Below are positions 48,780-61,330 of a DNA stretch of 64,000 nt, in pieces. Numbering within the stretch: the first letter of the stretch is position 1; every line of letters begins with the position of its first letter. Under the pieces are notes generated by a model. It saw only the letters and a program-made list of their open reading frames with translations, was not told the origin of the DNA and did not search any database. A program made the translations under genes and the position numbers. The DNA lies in the NCBI GenBank assembly GCA_032173965.1, contig CM063283.1, forward strand, positions 87,130,243-87,194,242, in the 5' to 3' direction. This stretch comes from Sitta carolinensis (Eukaryota; Chordata; Aves; Passeriformes; Sittidae).

Positions 48780-49530
48780 AGAAGGGGGAGGGGTGAAGTG
48801 GGAAAGGAGTAGAAATTAAAAGCCCGGAGCAGGGTTACCCACGTTGTGGAGGAAGGAGAACGTGAGACTGGAAACCGGATGTGAGTGGCAGTCTGCCAAG
48901 GCAACAGTTACGCCATCTGCAGCAGGGTCAGAAGTCAGAGCCATCTCTGAAAGTAAGCCCCGAAGAAGACATCTAAACAGAACCAAGGAGGGCACTCTCC
49001 CTGCTTTGTGAGGATACCCAACATGCTGCTGACAGTTTCCTGCCAGAGCTGCACACAGGCACAGTGTGCAATGGGAGCGCTGCTCCAAGGTGGAGGAGCT
49101 GCCCCGTGCCCTCTCCTGGGGCACCGGGCACCCATAGTGCAGGGTGCTTGTCTGTTCTGGGGTAAACCTGCTTCAGACAGCATGAATTGGGACAAAATGG
49201 CACCAACAAATGAAGGAGACTACTGGCAAGCACAGGGTAGCAGCAAAGGCAACCTGGCCACAAAAGACATTTCCTGGAGGGCAAAGGAGGGCCGGAGCAT
49301 CAGGGAACACCACCCTGCCCTTGGTGGCAGTTGTGCCACACATGGCTGTTTGGCTTCTCTCTTTGTGAATATGTCAGAGACAGATTTGGGCATTCTGATC
49401 ATGGGTTCTTGCCAGTTTTTACTTGAACTGGGTTTTCTTTCTCCCCACTCTCTCCCCCCAAAAAAACCTGATATTGGAAAAAAACATAACATCCAGCTCA
49501 CAGTGGCCTTCGGTACATGATCTGAATTAA
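48780..49530. other. GC-richer unique block, gene content unresolved
   Basis: This is the largest clearly GC-richer block in the window, with about ten scattered CpGs between 48820 and 49300. Overlapping frames occur on both strands: 170 codons on + at 49008-49520, and 86-108 codons on -. None has a recognisable domain. The + frame has an ordinary start and mixed composition, but no family signature. Several frames open at once is what GC-rich, stop-poor DNA gives without coding. It could hold a non-coding exon, an enhancer or an old anonymous repeat. Confidence 0.3.
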
Positions 49531-49589
49531 ATGGCAGGGACAACATATAGAGTCTACTCTCACTTGCACTTCAGTTTATCAGGCCTGGA

Positions 49590-49690
49590 AGACAGCCCTT
49601 TGTTAATATTTTTCTTTCTTTTCTATTATTTTTTTCCCTTTTTCATTTTTTCTTTTTTTCTTTTTCCTTTTTTAACCCCCATTTTTATCT
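49590..49690. repeat. pyrimidine-rich tract
   Basis: About 100 bp of mostly T with C, in TTTTTC-like words (densest 49601-49680). The other strand is purine-rich, and it is low complexity. Confidence 0.75.
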
Positions 49691-49889
49691 GGATTTTTGA
49701 TTATTTTATTTTATGCCTTAAGCTGCATAGGTATTCTATCTCGTTCCAGGACAGCATTATATAAGGTGTATAAGGACGGGTCTTGAAAAGCTTCTGTTCT
49801 AATAATCCTCTTCCAGAGGGAGAGAATAGGGCAAAAGGCTAGCGAGAAATTTATTGTCTAGCAGGCAGTGTGCTAATTACCATAACTTA

Positions 49890-49890
<1 letters not shown>

Positions 49891-49934
<44 letters not shown>
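49891..49934. repeat. A44 homopolymer
   Basis: Forty-four uninterrupted A, followed by TCGACATG. No AATAAA signal immediately upstream. Confidence 0.9.
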
Positions 49935-49936
<2 letters not shown>

Positions 49937-51269
49937 GACATGTTGGTGTGTTTGATTTAATGCCACCAGAAGGGTAAGGTTACATGAAATAAATTACTAA
50001 TTTGGTTAATTTAATAGCGGGTTAAATCTTTCTTTTATTTTGTGCTAAAGGAACATTAAAATGGTGTAGTTTTGAAGTGGTCTTAGAAAAGTAAAGTAGA
50101 GTTTCTTGATAAAAAAATATATATAGTGTTCCTACTGCTAGGTTTATGGTGGGAGCTACTGGCATTCTTCCAGTTCACCGCATGAAAATCTAAGCTGCCT
50201 GTATAAGTACAGAATTTAGCATTGGGTCTTAAGGTTTTGGTTGGCATGTTGCCAAAGATGTTATGTATTTAGCTGGGAAAATTGCCTAGAAGTTAATTGA
50301 GAGGAAAACACTAATATACATCTTCCACCACCTTAAAAATGCTATGGATGTGCATATGTTGCTGATCCTTGATAAGAGATGAGTGTTTGCAGTAAAGAAT
50401 TAGCTTAAAATTGGTCCAAAATTGTCTAGATTGAATATTTCAAGCCTCTCCCTTCATTACATTCACAGGAAATATTATTGTTTCTCTTCTCTTTTTAATC
50501 TCCCTGCTTGCACCTTCTCAGACAGGCCAACAGCAAGTCATGACATGGTCACAGTCTTCTTTAGAGTGGGCAGAGCTGGAGTGTGACAGCATTGTGCCAC
50601 CTCCAAATGCCAGGCAAGGGTAAATATCTGCTTTCCTCTGCCCCAATTCCTTTTCTTGTGACAGTCCCAAAGCTTATGGTGTGGCTGGTTGTCTTACTAT
50701 CACTACTATCCAGTAAAATCTGGAAACACTCTTACAGAGTGACACTTAAACCACTTCAGAGCAGCAGATGGCTTTTCCTTCTACACAACCTGCCATGCCA
50801 CACACTATCACCTATCATGCTAGCAGAGCATCTTGGGAGCACCAAGGGCCTGGAACAACCCCATTAGACTTGACGGTAAAACCTTAGCAATTCAGCAATT
50901 TTTCATCTTGTCAGAATATTTTTTTTTTTTTCATCTCAATAAGTGAAAGATTGCCTTTAAGCTGCAGTGAGCCAGTCTGCAGCAGCAGACCTTAAGTGGT
51001 TAATGGTCATATCTGTAAGTAGGCTCCAGATCAGACAATAGGCTGTCTTTTGGAGTAAGGAGGCTGGGAGGCAAGAGGCACAGGAAAACAAAATTAGGAG
51101 CTATACTGAAAGCAAATGAGCAAAAGGCTTTCTTCCAATTGTGACCAGCTGTCTTCTTTTGTGCACCCAGTGGATGCTCCTGATGCACTGATCTAGAAGA
51201 GACATGAGAATAGTAGAAACAATGACATTTCGCTACTGTATGAATTCTCTCTCCCTTCACTTAATCCTG
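49935..51269. other. non-coding DNA, no gene seen
   Basis: Frames up to 94 codons, none recognisable; no repeat family recognised. Confidence 0.5.
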
Positions 51270-51800
51270 TTCTTACTGGGGCCTTGTGCTGAAAGCTGAT
51301 AATTTTGATGGCCCCTGAATAAAGCCGGTAGCTTGAATTCCTGCCACCAGCCCCCGTATAATGAATTGGGCTAATGAATGCTAGTAAGTGGTAGGAATCT
51401 GTGACCAGCTGCATCAAGGCAGGTAATACAGCTCAGATTTAATTGGGAGCAGGTATTGGAAGGCTGTATTACTTTAATTGGTGAGGGGGTTTTATAAATG
51501 GAAGGGACAAAGTATAATGGACAAATTGTGCTGTACAATAGCACTTAAGCCGGGATTGTATGCATTCGTTAATCTGTTGAGGAATGAGGCAATTCTAAAC
51601 AATTTTCTCAGTGAAACCAACTCCAGAAAGCTTGTCCCTTTTGTTCTCCCTTGGGAAAATGCAAGATTGAAACAGAAAATACCTTTACCAAGGCAATCAT
51701 TTGCCACGTGTGGAAAGCGGATACAGCTGTAAACTATGAAAGAGGGATCTTTGTAGTACAATAAAGGATGGAAAAAGAGATAAAGCTGGGGATAAGAGTG
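51270..51800. promoter_or_regulatory. candidate conserved non-coding element (possible enhancer)
   Basis: The block is complex, balanced in composition and rich in developmental-factor-like sites. Near 51360-51385 are two ATGAAT/TAATGAAT words; TTTAATTGG is at about 51436-51444 and TTTAATTGG again at about 51473-51481. 'GGTAATACAG' and 'GCTGTATTAC' (about 51421 and 51463) are near-inverted copies around the centre. An E-box CACGTG lies at about 51704-51709. No simple repeat or transposon interrupts it. Several CpGs survive (for example near 51326, 51355, 51551, 51567 and 51705). The inverted arrangement of TAATAC and TAATTGG motifs is directly visible. Enhancer function and conservation are inference. 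Confidence 0.35.
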
Positions 51801-54800
51801 GGCCTGTCACTGCATCCAAAGAAGGAATAAAGTGATGACATTTACAGTGACAGATGAGACTGTAAAGAGAACTCAGGACAATTTAGAGAGGGAAATTTGA
51901 TATTTAAAAGAAAGGACTCTGATAATTAAAAGTAGCATTACATTAAACTGTTACGCATGTCATTAGTGACAGAAGGGAACTGGTGCCTTTTGAAAAGTTA
52001 ATGATTCGCACAGACCTGCTCTTGAAACTTTGTATGTAGTAAAGTTCACTTGAACACAGCATACTGTATGCAACACGGCATAAATTTTCTCTGTGTTTCA
52101 TAGTGGGAAATAAGAAAGTTATATGATAATATGGAAGGTGTACTGTAAATACCATATGCCAATGTGTGTACAGTGTGGGTGTGTATGTGTAGAATCGTTG
52201 TACGCTGGAGGTCCAAGGTAGAGTTGAAAACCCAGCATATATAAATATTGTCAAAAATGCTCATTCTGTGGAATCCTTGGAAAAGGCAGGGTGTCTTTTT
52301 CTCAAGGCACAGGTTCACACGTTTTATTTTTGTCTTGTTTGTGTTTAACTAGATCTGTTCAACCTAGTGTGCCTATGGCAACAGAAGATAGCTTAGAGAA
52401 TAACCTCGAAAGGTAGAGTGTATTTAAAGTGAAAGAACACAACACATGCAGCCAATTTATATGTCTGTTGCAGCTGTAATGGGTTAAGAGACCATTTATA
52501 ACCTAGTTCTTCTGGCAGGGTTTTTGCCCCAGTGTACTTTGTTACAGGTGGGAAAACAAGACGGATTGTATGTCCTTCAGTGTTCATGTAGGCTGGGAAG
52601 TGGGAGGAGAAAAACAAAACAAAGCTGAAAATGAGTGTTGAATGGGCTTTCCCAGGATCCCCAGGTGGGTTTCATGTATTGCTTAATGCTGAAAATGAGA
52701 CAGATTCAGCTTTCTGTACTGGTTGTAAAGGCTGAATTATCTTACTCTTGCTATTGTTCTTGACTTAAAGTCAATACACAAAGCTGGAGCTTATTTCAGA
52801 AATTCTTTGTCAGTAAGAACTATTTTGTGTTCTTTTATATTTTTTTTCATTTTTATGGGCAAGGATAGGATTTGGTCTTAAGCTCACAAAATATTTATAT
52901 ATATGCATAAGATAAATTCTGAATTAAAAATTTAGACTGCAAGAGCCATGTTATTAAATTCTAAAAATGAGCATGAAATTAATACTTATCCATTAGTGTG
53001 AAAGGATCATAATTTTTTTGTAGAAAACTGTGGTTACCTCTGTGTGAACTGTAGCAAAGTTCTCCAGAAAGCAGGTGAGTTACACAATAAAATAATCTAT
53101 GACAGGAAAACAAAATACAAACAGAACTACCTTTTTGGTGAGATATGATTCTCTAGGTCTCTAAATAAGGTGCTTAAACAGTGACAGACACGTAAGAATG
53201 CAGCTGGAAAATAACTTAGATTTAAAAATAAAACACTATTTATATGATCTGAGCCAACTCCATTGAAATCTTAAAGGAGTATTGATCAATGACTGAAAGT
53301 GTCCTAAGATCAACTTTATATAATAATCATGCTTATTTGATATGGAGAAAATAAGGCAGTTTAAGGTCACACTCTGCTCTGTCATATAATGTGTTATCAC
53401 TGTAGTGCATCTCTCTACCTAATCATATAACATAAAAAGACACCCATGGAAACTCCTTTCACAGAGGAAACTTGACTTTCTTTCAAAAAATCCTGTATTC
53501 CTGCTTTTAACAAATTAAAAACAGACTCAGAAAGTCCAATGACTAGTGGGCTGATTAAGTTTCTAAGGATGTTGGAACCACAGTCTCTATGAAACTCTGG
53601 ATAATCCTCTCTCTCTCTGAGGCTCAGATGAATATCTAAACACAAAGAAAAAAACTTTTTCTTCTTTAGCCTGAAGAGAAATAGCCAAATTTCATTAAAA
53701 TTTGGATAGCTTTCTTTCTCCGTCTGTGCATATGTGTATATATATTTAAATATGTTTGAAATTAAAAAAATGTTTTCAGAAGACAGTTCTGAAAATAGTA
53801 GCCCTGTCACAGAGTTTCATTATCTACATCTACTTGTGGCTGCCATTAAAGTCTTATTCTTTAGACCTAAAGAACATCAAGGAAAACAAAAACCAACAGT
53901 TAATTTACAGTTTGAGAAAGATCACTGTACCTTGGCACTGAAATCCTTTAGAATAGGAGCATGTGTTGTGTCCTACTTTTCCTAGTTAATGTGCATGAAT
54001 CATGACTTTGAAAAGCCAGTTCTGTGCTCTTTGGAGTTAGAGTTCTCCCTGAAACCCTGCTGGAGTGCTGAGCTGAGCGGCATCTCCAGCATTCAACAAA
54101 GCCACCACATTGTTTCATTCTTCAAGCAGCTGCTTTGTACCGTCTCCATGGCACCAGTAGTAGCTGGCTATTACTCATCTGTGTTAGGTGAGGTTGGAGG
54201 AGAGGAAGTAGCACTGACTGGCTGTCTCTTCTCACAGGATCCCCAAATAGGTCTCACTACACTGCTCTGTGGCCCATTGATGGAGCTTTTCTGTTTCTGG
54301 AGCACCTATGGATTTCTCTGTAAAATGGCATATAGAGTGTGTAACTTATGCTTGCCTCTCCCAGGAAAAGGACATTAATTTATAATATATATTTATTAAT
54401 TATCTTCCATAAATAGTATTTTTCATGAAGAATACTAGTCTAGTTGTGAGATTCTGTGAAGGTGGGACTGAGGAGATTCTGCCAGTGGTAATTACATGTG
54501 GTCTGTATGTTGGAAGAATTTAAGGATATGGTCCACCCTACAGTCCAGTGGGAACACCTTTTGTGTGCTGCTACTACTACTGTTCCTGGAAATGGATGGT
54601 TTTGGCCTCCTTGTTTTGATAGCTACTCCTCAATGGTCAGATTATTGTCTGACACTTCCACTAGTCAGCATGACTAAGTGATTGAGTGTGTCACTTGTGA
54701 ATGCTCATTCAGATCCAACATCTGCAACTGGGGCAGCAGACTCCATGCAAATCTCATCTTGTCTGCATTGTGCAGGGGAACAGCCATAGGAAAACAACAA

Positions 54801-55105
54801 CCTGTGCCCTTGTGAGGATACCAGCACCTCTGCTGACTGAGCCCAGCACAGAGATAGGAGTGCCCAAGCTGATTCCTGATGTGACTCCCAGACCCTGGTT
54901 CCTCTCAGTGGTCTTCCCAAAGAAATACTGCTATGCACCATCCCCTGGGTAGGAGTGTTTGTTAACGGCCTGGTTTACCTCAAGTGACTCTATTTATAAA
55001 GAAATGAAAGCAAGTTCCAGGTGATAAAAGTTGCAGAAAGGAGGATAAATTAAATCTGAGAAGTAAATGGTAAAGGAGTCCATTGAATGTAAATCAGTCA
55101 CTGGA
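51801..55105. other. non-coding DNA, no gene seen
   Basis: Frames of 129 (53989-54378, +) and 131 codons (53415-53810, -) show no family signature. The block at 54040-54950 is somewhat more GC-rich and anonymous. No LTR or LINE was recognised. Confidence 0.5.
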
Positions 55106-55166
55106 ATTTACATCTTTGAGATGTAAATCAATGTAAAAATCAATGAGATTTTTCTCATTGTTACAT
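55106..55166. other. pair of adjacent short hairpins
   Basis: First hairpin: ATTTACATCT (55106-55115), TTG loop, AGATGTAAAT (55119-55128), a perfect 10-bp stem. Second: CAATGAGA (55141-55148), TTTT loop, TCTCATTG (55153-55160), a perfect 8-bp stem. An outer ATGTAA/TTACAT pair (55131-55136 with 55161-55166) extends it beyond a 4-base one-sided bulge. ATGTAAATCA-like words also recur directly (55087, 55121 and 55131). This may be the remnant of a small inverted-repeat element or a structured RNA; no family was recognised. Confidence 0.5.
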
Positions 55167-57423
55167 GTATTTGAGATTTTGCTATATTCAATTTGCATCA
55201 GGAAATTCTTAAGATAAATAGATACTGGTTTTGCCTTTACATATATAAAATTAAAACTGTGGGATAGTCTTGGGGTAATGTACATTAGTTTATTCCTCTA
55301 TTCTTTGAGGAGTGACTTCCACAGCTTATTTGGATTGTGTCTCTCCTGATTTCATAATTGCAAAATAAAACAATATTCAACATTCAGGCAGGAAGGAAAG
55401 CAGGAAGGAAGGCAGGACTTTACTTTCAGAAATGAGTACTCTGCCTATGCAGGTATGTTGAGACCATTCTACTAGATCCAGTGCAAGGATGTAAACTCTT
55501 CAGAAAATGTTATATTCTGTATAACTGAAGAATGGAAGAAAAAATACAAAGGAGAATTCTTTGGGAAGTACTGTTTCGTCAAAGTAGACAATGAAGCATA
55601 AATAACTGGAGAGAAAAAAAAAAAAAAAAAAGGAAAATCTTTACCTCTGCTCCAACAAGGGTGAAACTTAAGAAACTCTGGAGAGGTCAAAGGAGTTGTG
55701 CACAATATGCTTGTATTTCATAAAGACCCAGTCAAAATTTCAACAATGACAAATTTTGTTCAGCTTCAGTGTCTTTACTGGAATTTGGAATTGTGGCTTC
55801 ACCACTAATAGACACATTGGGCCTCCACTCACTGTGTTGGAGCTACAAAAGCAGCAATGAATGTGGAAAAATGGATGAAATATGCCTGAGTATTCCTGTG
55901 TACTTTTCAATTTAAACTGGGGAAGACTCTGTTTACATGAATTAAAGCCTATGAATATTTTGGCAAACTTATTGAGAACAGTTTATTTGTCAGGACAAAG
56001 AAAGGGTCTTAATGGATTTTCTTAAAAGATTTCTAGGTCTTCCCTTTTTTCATTGTAGTATTTATCTTAAAATTTTATCTTCCACTTTGGCTTAAAAATA
56101 ACTTTAGAGTGCAAAAGTGCAGCTGATAATACTGATAAAATACAAAAGAACTTAAAATCCCTAAGCACTTTAGATGAGGTTTGGATTTTGAAATTATGTT
56201 CCTTTTTCTGTTATTACTGTTAATTAGTTCAGTCTCTCTTTTTTTCTCACTCATTAACCTCCTTCCCAGAAAGAGAGGCATTCCAGACATAATACCCCAC
56301 AAAGAAACACTGTAGACTTGTCCTGCACACTTGTATCTTTGACCCGAGAAGAGGAAAAGCAAAAACTACTTGAGAACCAAGTCACTGAGTTTTGGAAACC
56401 TCTGGAGCCATGAAGTGCTGTGGGTATTCTGATTGTACAACCTATCTTTGAAAGAGCAGCTATTGCCATGTGAAAGTTGATAAGTCATGAAAATATTGTC
56501 AACTCGGCTTCCAAAAATGTAGGTGACATTTTCTTTAAACACTCTAAAAGATTTTTCCCCTGTATGTGATGGTCTAAGTTCCCTTGCCTCTTAGAAGAAA
56601 ATTGTTATTGTGATTTTAGATTCAGTATCTAGTTACAGTAGGAGCGTGTTTTTTCACTTTTTGGCAAGAATAATTCAAATCAGTTCCTGGCTGAGCTTTC
56701 TCAGTCATTGTTGATCTTTTTCTTTAGAAAAATATTTGGTTTGTTCATGCTTATGATTAATTTTGAAGCTAAGAGAATGATGCCTGACCGGAAAAATAAA
56801 TAAAAAAAATACAAAAATACAAATCCATGCCATCCATGTCAGCCATCTCCAATTTTCAAACAAGTTTTTTTGTAAAATGATTGTGAGTGGATCCCTCTTG
56901 ACATGAAACATAGTATTTGAAAGTCCTGAGCATGAAGTATCATAATTGTCTGAGCATTTTAATAAGCTCAATCACAATTTTAACTGTTACTTTCACTGTT
57001 TTTCTTCTGGTTCTTTTTCCGAGTTTCTTGTAGTCTGGGGGAAAATATTATGTCTCTTCATGGACTCTTACTAGTAGCAGATAATCCTTCTTACTGACTT
57101 AGGCAGGCAGAAAAGACTAGGATTAAATAGAGGTTACTAAAATTTTAGTAGGCATGGAGATGATCTGGGTTTTTTGTTGTACTTTGATATTCTGGAAACA
57201 TAATTCACTGGGGGTATTCAACAATAACAAATACGCTTCTTCAGACAAAGGCATTAATCAACAGTGGTCTTGCATCAGGACCCTCCAGTCTTTTATGTGG
57301 CCAGCAAATATTCCTATTGGGGAACTCATCTCTCCTCTTAGTGCTGAACCACATCAGAAAAAAGTGCCTGCTTGGGCTGTGGGCTGAGAGACAAGCTCAT
57401 CTCATACTTGCTTCCATTTCTCT

Positions 57424-57426
<3 letters not shown>
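55167..57426. other. non-coding DNA with short simple repeats
   Basis: No gene was recognised. A purine-only GGAA/GGCAGG patch is at about 55387-55415 and an A18 run at 55614-55631. Confidence 0.5.

Positions 57427-57454
<28 letters not shown>
57427..57454. repeat. T28 homopolymer
   Basis: Twenty-eight uninterrupted T inside a CT-rich stretch (ctctctc before, cctttc after). Confidence 0.9.
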
Positions 57455-60400
57455 CCTTTCTATCTCCTCAGGTTCCATTTAGGTGTATTTTAAATGTGAA
57501 AGTTTTCCTGTTCAGAGTCTTTTGTGCTGGCTGAGAACATACAACTGGTTGCATTGGAGCTCACCTTACAGTTAGTGGGCAGCTGCCGATGTTTAGCACC
57601 AAACATCAGCTTGTTCCATCCAGCCTTCGATACCTAATGCTTCACTCTGCTGGAAAGCACAGTGCTCTATACTCCAGTGCTCTATAGTTACACATTTATC
57701 TTCCACATTTCTTAAGGCAAAACTCACTGATGTGTTTCTCTGATGTGCTCATAATTCAAATACCATGTTTGCTGTCAACAAGTCATCTGATTCAAGAACC
57801 TTTGACTTTTTTTTAATTTTTGGGTTTTTTAAGAGGAAGATGAGGAGTAGCAACCTTCACATCTTAAAAATATTATGCCTCTAGGGGACTGGTCATTATC
57901 CTGCAATAAGTATTTCAAGTTGGCAAATCAATGGAGAGGATCAGGGATGAAGATGAAAGACCCAGCTAGTCTTGACCCTTGCCGCTTCTATTTTTTTAAG
58001 TCTCCTTCAGTGCTGATCATGCAAAGAGTTGAGCTTAGGCTTATTTTACCACCAGCCAAGGTGGAGAAAACTCATCCTTCTTTTGAACTTATCCTTCTTT
58101 TCTCCAAAGGCTTTTTGAAACAGCCTCAGGTTTAAGGTTAATGTTTTGTCTTTCTATTGCTCAAGTCTTTATTCTTTGCCTTAGGAATTTTTAAGAACAT
58201 TCCTTTCTTCTCATGTTGTATTGACCATCACGTCATGACAGTAATGACGACAATCATGACAGATGATCTGGTTTTACAACCCTAGAACTAGGAATCTGAG
58301 TGCAGGTATGTCATTATAAAAGCTTTTGTTCTGAAACAAGGCTAAGTATGATAAACGAATAATTTACTTTGTGGATTGTTGGAGATTGATCCTTTAATGC
58401 AGAAACATATTCTGCTTTATAGTGAACTGTGGAGTGTTAAAGTGTGTCAGGTATTAGGAAGCAGAAGTCTTTTCCACATGGACGTGGACAAAGTAATTAT
58501 CTCTGCTGCTCTGCAGAGCAAATTTTTAAAAGTACAGGTTATTTTGTGATGGATGAAGGCTACCTGCTATTTTGTTTCTATTAGTCAACTTTATTTCCAT
58601 TGTCTATATACATCAGGAAATCAGCAGTATTTTGAGTGAGCTAAGAACCAACTAAAATGTAATCTGTCTTTTACAATGATTGCTATACATTAACTTCACT
58701 GTGACAGTCTGAAAAACCCAAAATAAGGTTTATGAAAAGTTCAGGAACAGTAAAATTCAAACAAGAGTCTGTTAAAGAAAGAGAGATTCTAGTACCTCAT
58801 TTGGAACTGCTTAAATTTGCATGATTTTAAAGACATCCAACACTTCCTTGAAAACATATTGTCTTTCAAAGTGTGTCCTGTAAGCCTCCTTCTCTGAAGT
58901 TGTAAGTTAGAGAGGTTGCAGGGTTTTATGTTGTAAGGTTTCATGTTATTTGAGTCATCAAAAATGCAGACTCCTCATGTGACTAACATGGGTAAAGAGT
59001 ATCCATGCTTTCCAAGCTTAGTCCTCAAGTGTGTTTGAACATGGAATTCCCTTTTGATATTATGTAGGAAAACACTTAATTTTTTCCACAATTAATTCCA
59101 CTGAAGAAGAAAGCTTTTCTCCATAATTAGTTCATTCCCTCTACACATTTTCTCAGCAGTGACCAACTCCTAGGAGTGCAGTATTTAGACATATTCTTGA
59201 TCATGTAAATTTTAGCATATGCTTTAACATAACTGGTGGAGCATTAAGCCCCCAAAGTGCATTAGTCACAGTTTTAGATTAATCCTTAGATTAAAACTCA
59301 AATGAGGTTTTAGTAATCTCTTAGACTCCTGCTTCTTCATAGTCTGTAAAGATCTTAATTTATGAAATGTTCACCACTCTCTAGCTTGCTCCTCAACAGA
59401 TGTTACTTGATCCCTCTTTTCACCAAAACTGTGCCTTGATTGATCTGTTTTTAGTGTGAAGGGATGGGATGACCATGGGGGGAAGGTTACTGAAGACTTG
59501 TGAGTTCCCAGTCTAGGCACATTTTCTCTGTCACAAAAATGGTGCCTTATATTCTTTGAAAATGATCAGAAAACATTTTTGCTGTAAAATCAAAACTCAT
59601 ACCCCATATTTTTGCATTAAACACAAATATGTTCCTTCAGTGTTATAGGAGCTGCAGAATTTAAGTTCTGAAGGAAAGAAATAGTTGGTTTTAATTAAGA
59701 AATTAATTTGCATTAATTTTACCTCAAACCTAATAATCTTGAAAAATTACAGTTTAAGTTCTTCAGTTTCAGAGAGAACCATGGCACCTTACTTATTCTT
59801 GTTTGGTGAGTTCTGCCTGCCTGGGAGTCCATTCTGCTGCAGTTGCTTGCTTTAGGAGATGTCAAAATAACATATTAATGGGCCCCGTTTGATAGAACCA
59901 TATTCCAAACATGTTTGATCTTATGTTAGCATGTGAAGACTGATTATAGACCTTTAAATGTTCAACAAACTCCTCATGCTATTATCAAGATAGTTTGGAG
60001 TTTTTAAACTGAAGTTATTGAAATGTGAGTCAATGCCCTTTATTGTTGATACTGGAATACTGTATCTGACAAATATTGTAAAAACAAATCAGAGTGAAAT
60101 TTGGTCTTTTCTGGATATTCTGAAAGGCCATTTCTTTACATTTATTTATTTTCATGTACTTTCCAACAGAGATCTGCATAGCTTATATTCATATTTCTGT
60201 AGGGGTTTTTTGTTAACCCAAGGTTTATATGTTGCCTTAATTCAACTTGGTAATCTTTGGTTCTTAGTGGGACTGCATGAAAAAACACACAAACCCTTTC
60301 TCACATTTGAGTGCTGTGAGTAACAACTCGCAGTTGGTACTGTGGAGCTAGAAGATCCCCTGATGAAAGTATCTTCTTGTCATCTCTGAAATGTAGTTAC

Positions 60401-61257
60401 AGCCCCAGAGGATGTGGAGGCAGCATTGTCTCATTGAAGAATAAAACCAACTAGATCACTGCTTTTGTTGATGGTTTTATACATGAATACTAGCCCTTAC
60501 TACTACTTTGACACCTTTGTTCCTTCACAACAGAGGCTGAAATAGACCATGTTTGTGGTTAATTTTTTTTAACTTTTCCAGGGTTGCTTTCTTTAGTGCT
60601 CATGCTCAGCACACATAATCTTTTACAATGGGAAGTTTGCTGATTCCTTTTTATAACTTCCTGTCGGTTCCCATGAACTTCATGGACAAAGGCTTTTACT
60701 AATACTGTCATAAAAACTTAATCTTCAGCTGACAGGAGGATTTTAAAAATTAGGAGCAGAAACAATTATGTTAATAAAGCATATTTACTTTTAGATATGA
60801 TAAGTGCTTTATGATTTGGGAACAGTCAGATTTTATCATTGAGGCTGAATTGTTGAGCACAGCACTATTACTAGTTAGGAGGTAAAATTGATCTGGAAAA
60901 AAATAGTTTGCATTATCAGTTACTTCTCTGTCAACCTTCTATCTCTCTTGATCAAGAAATGAAGTCCTTGGAAAATGAATGTACAAAACAAATGTCTGTT
61001 GTACAGCAAGATGTTCTTTAATTTACTTCCTTTTGTTTAAAAGTGATGTCTGTTTAGCACATTGGTTTAGATATGATTTAAAGCAGTTGACATGACAGAT
61101 TGAAAACTTAAAATGTAGCATGAATAATACACAGTAAATTTATGTTGGGATGTTTTTATTCACTAGGGAGCCCTGAATAAGTTAGCAGCACTTGCAGCCA
61201 CAACTTGTATACAGGGGAATAATTTGTATTTATTCCTTTCTAACATGGAGCTAACTT
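57455..61257. other. non-coding AT-rich DNA, no gene seen
   Basis: The longest frame is 101 codons at 60018-60323 (+), with no recognisable domain. A small cluster of CRE-like half sites (TCACGTCATGAC, then AATGACGACAATCATGAC) is at about 58227-58260. No repeat family was recognised. Confidence 0.5.
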
Positions 61258-61268
61258 ATGTATATGTG

Positions 61269-61322
<54 letters not shown>

Positions 61323-61330
61323 TATATGTA
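61258..61330. repeat. compound dinucleotide repeat (TG)n-(TA)n-(CA)n
   Basis: About five TG units, then about 20 TA units, then about five CA units, with TATG words on both sides. Because TG and CA are complements, the whole block is an inverted repeat with a TA centre, able to form a cruciform or Z-DNA. Confidence 0.95.

Noticed and set aside
49891..49934. A44 as the tail of a processed pseudogene
   Set aside because: No AATAAA signal before it, no recognised parent gene and no target duplication; birds also lack active L1-type machinery that makes many retrogenes.
53600..53635. Short CTCTCTGAGGCTCAG-like match to a MIR SINE
   Set aside because: Too short, with no surrounding SINE structure.
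53415..54378. 131-codon (-) and 129-codon (+) frames
   Set aside because: No recognisable domain, and no splice or promoter context seen.
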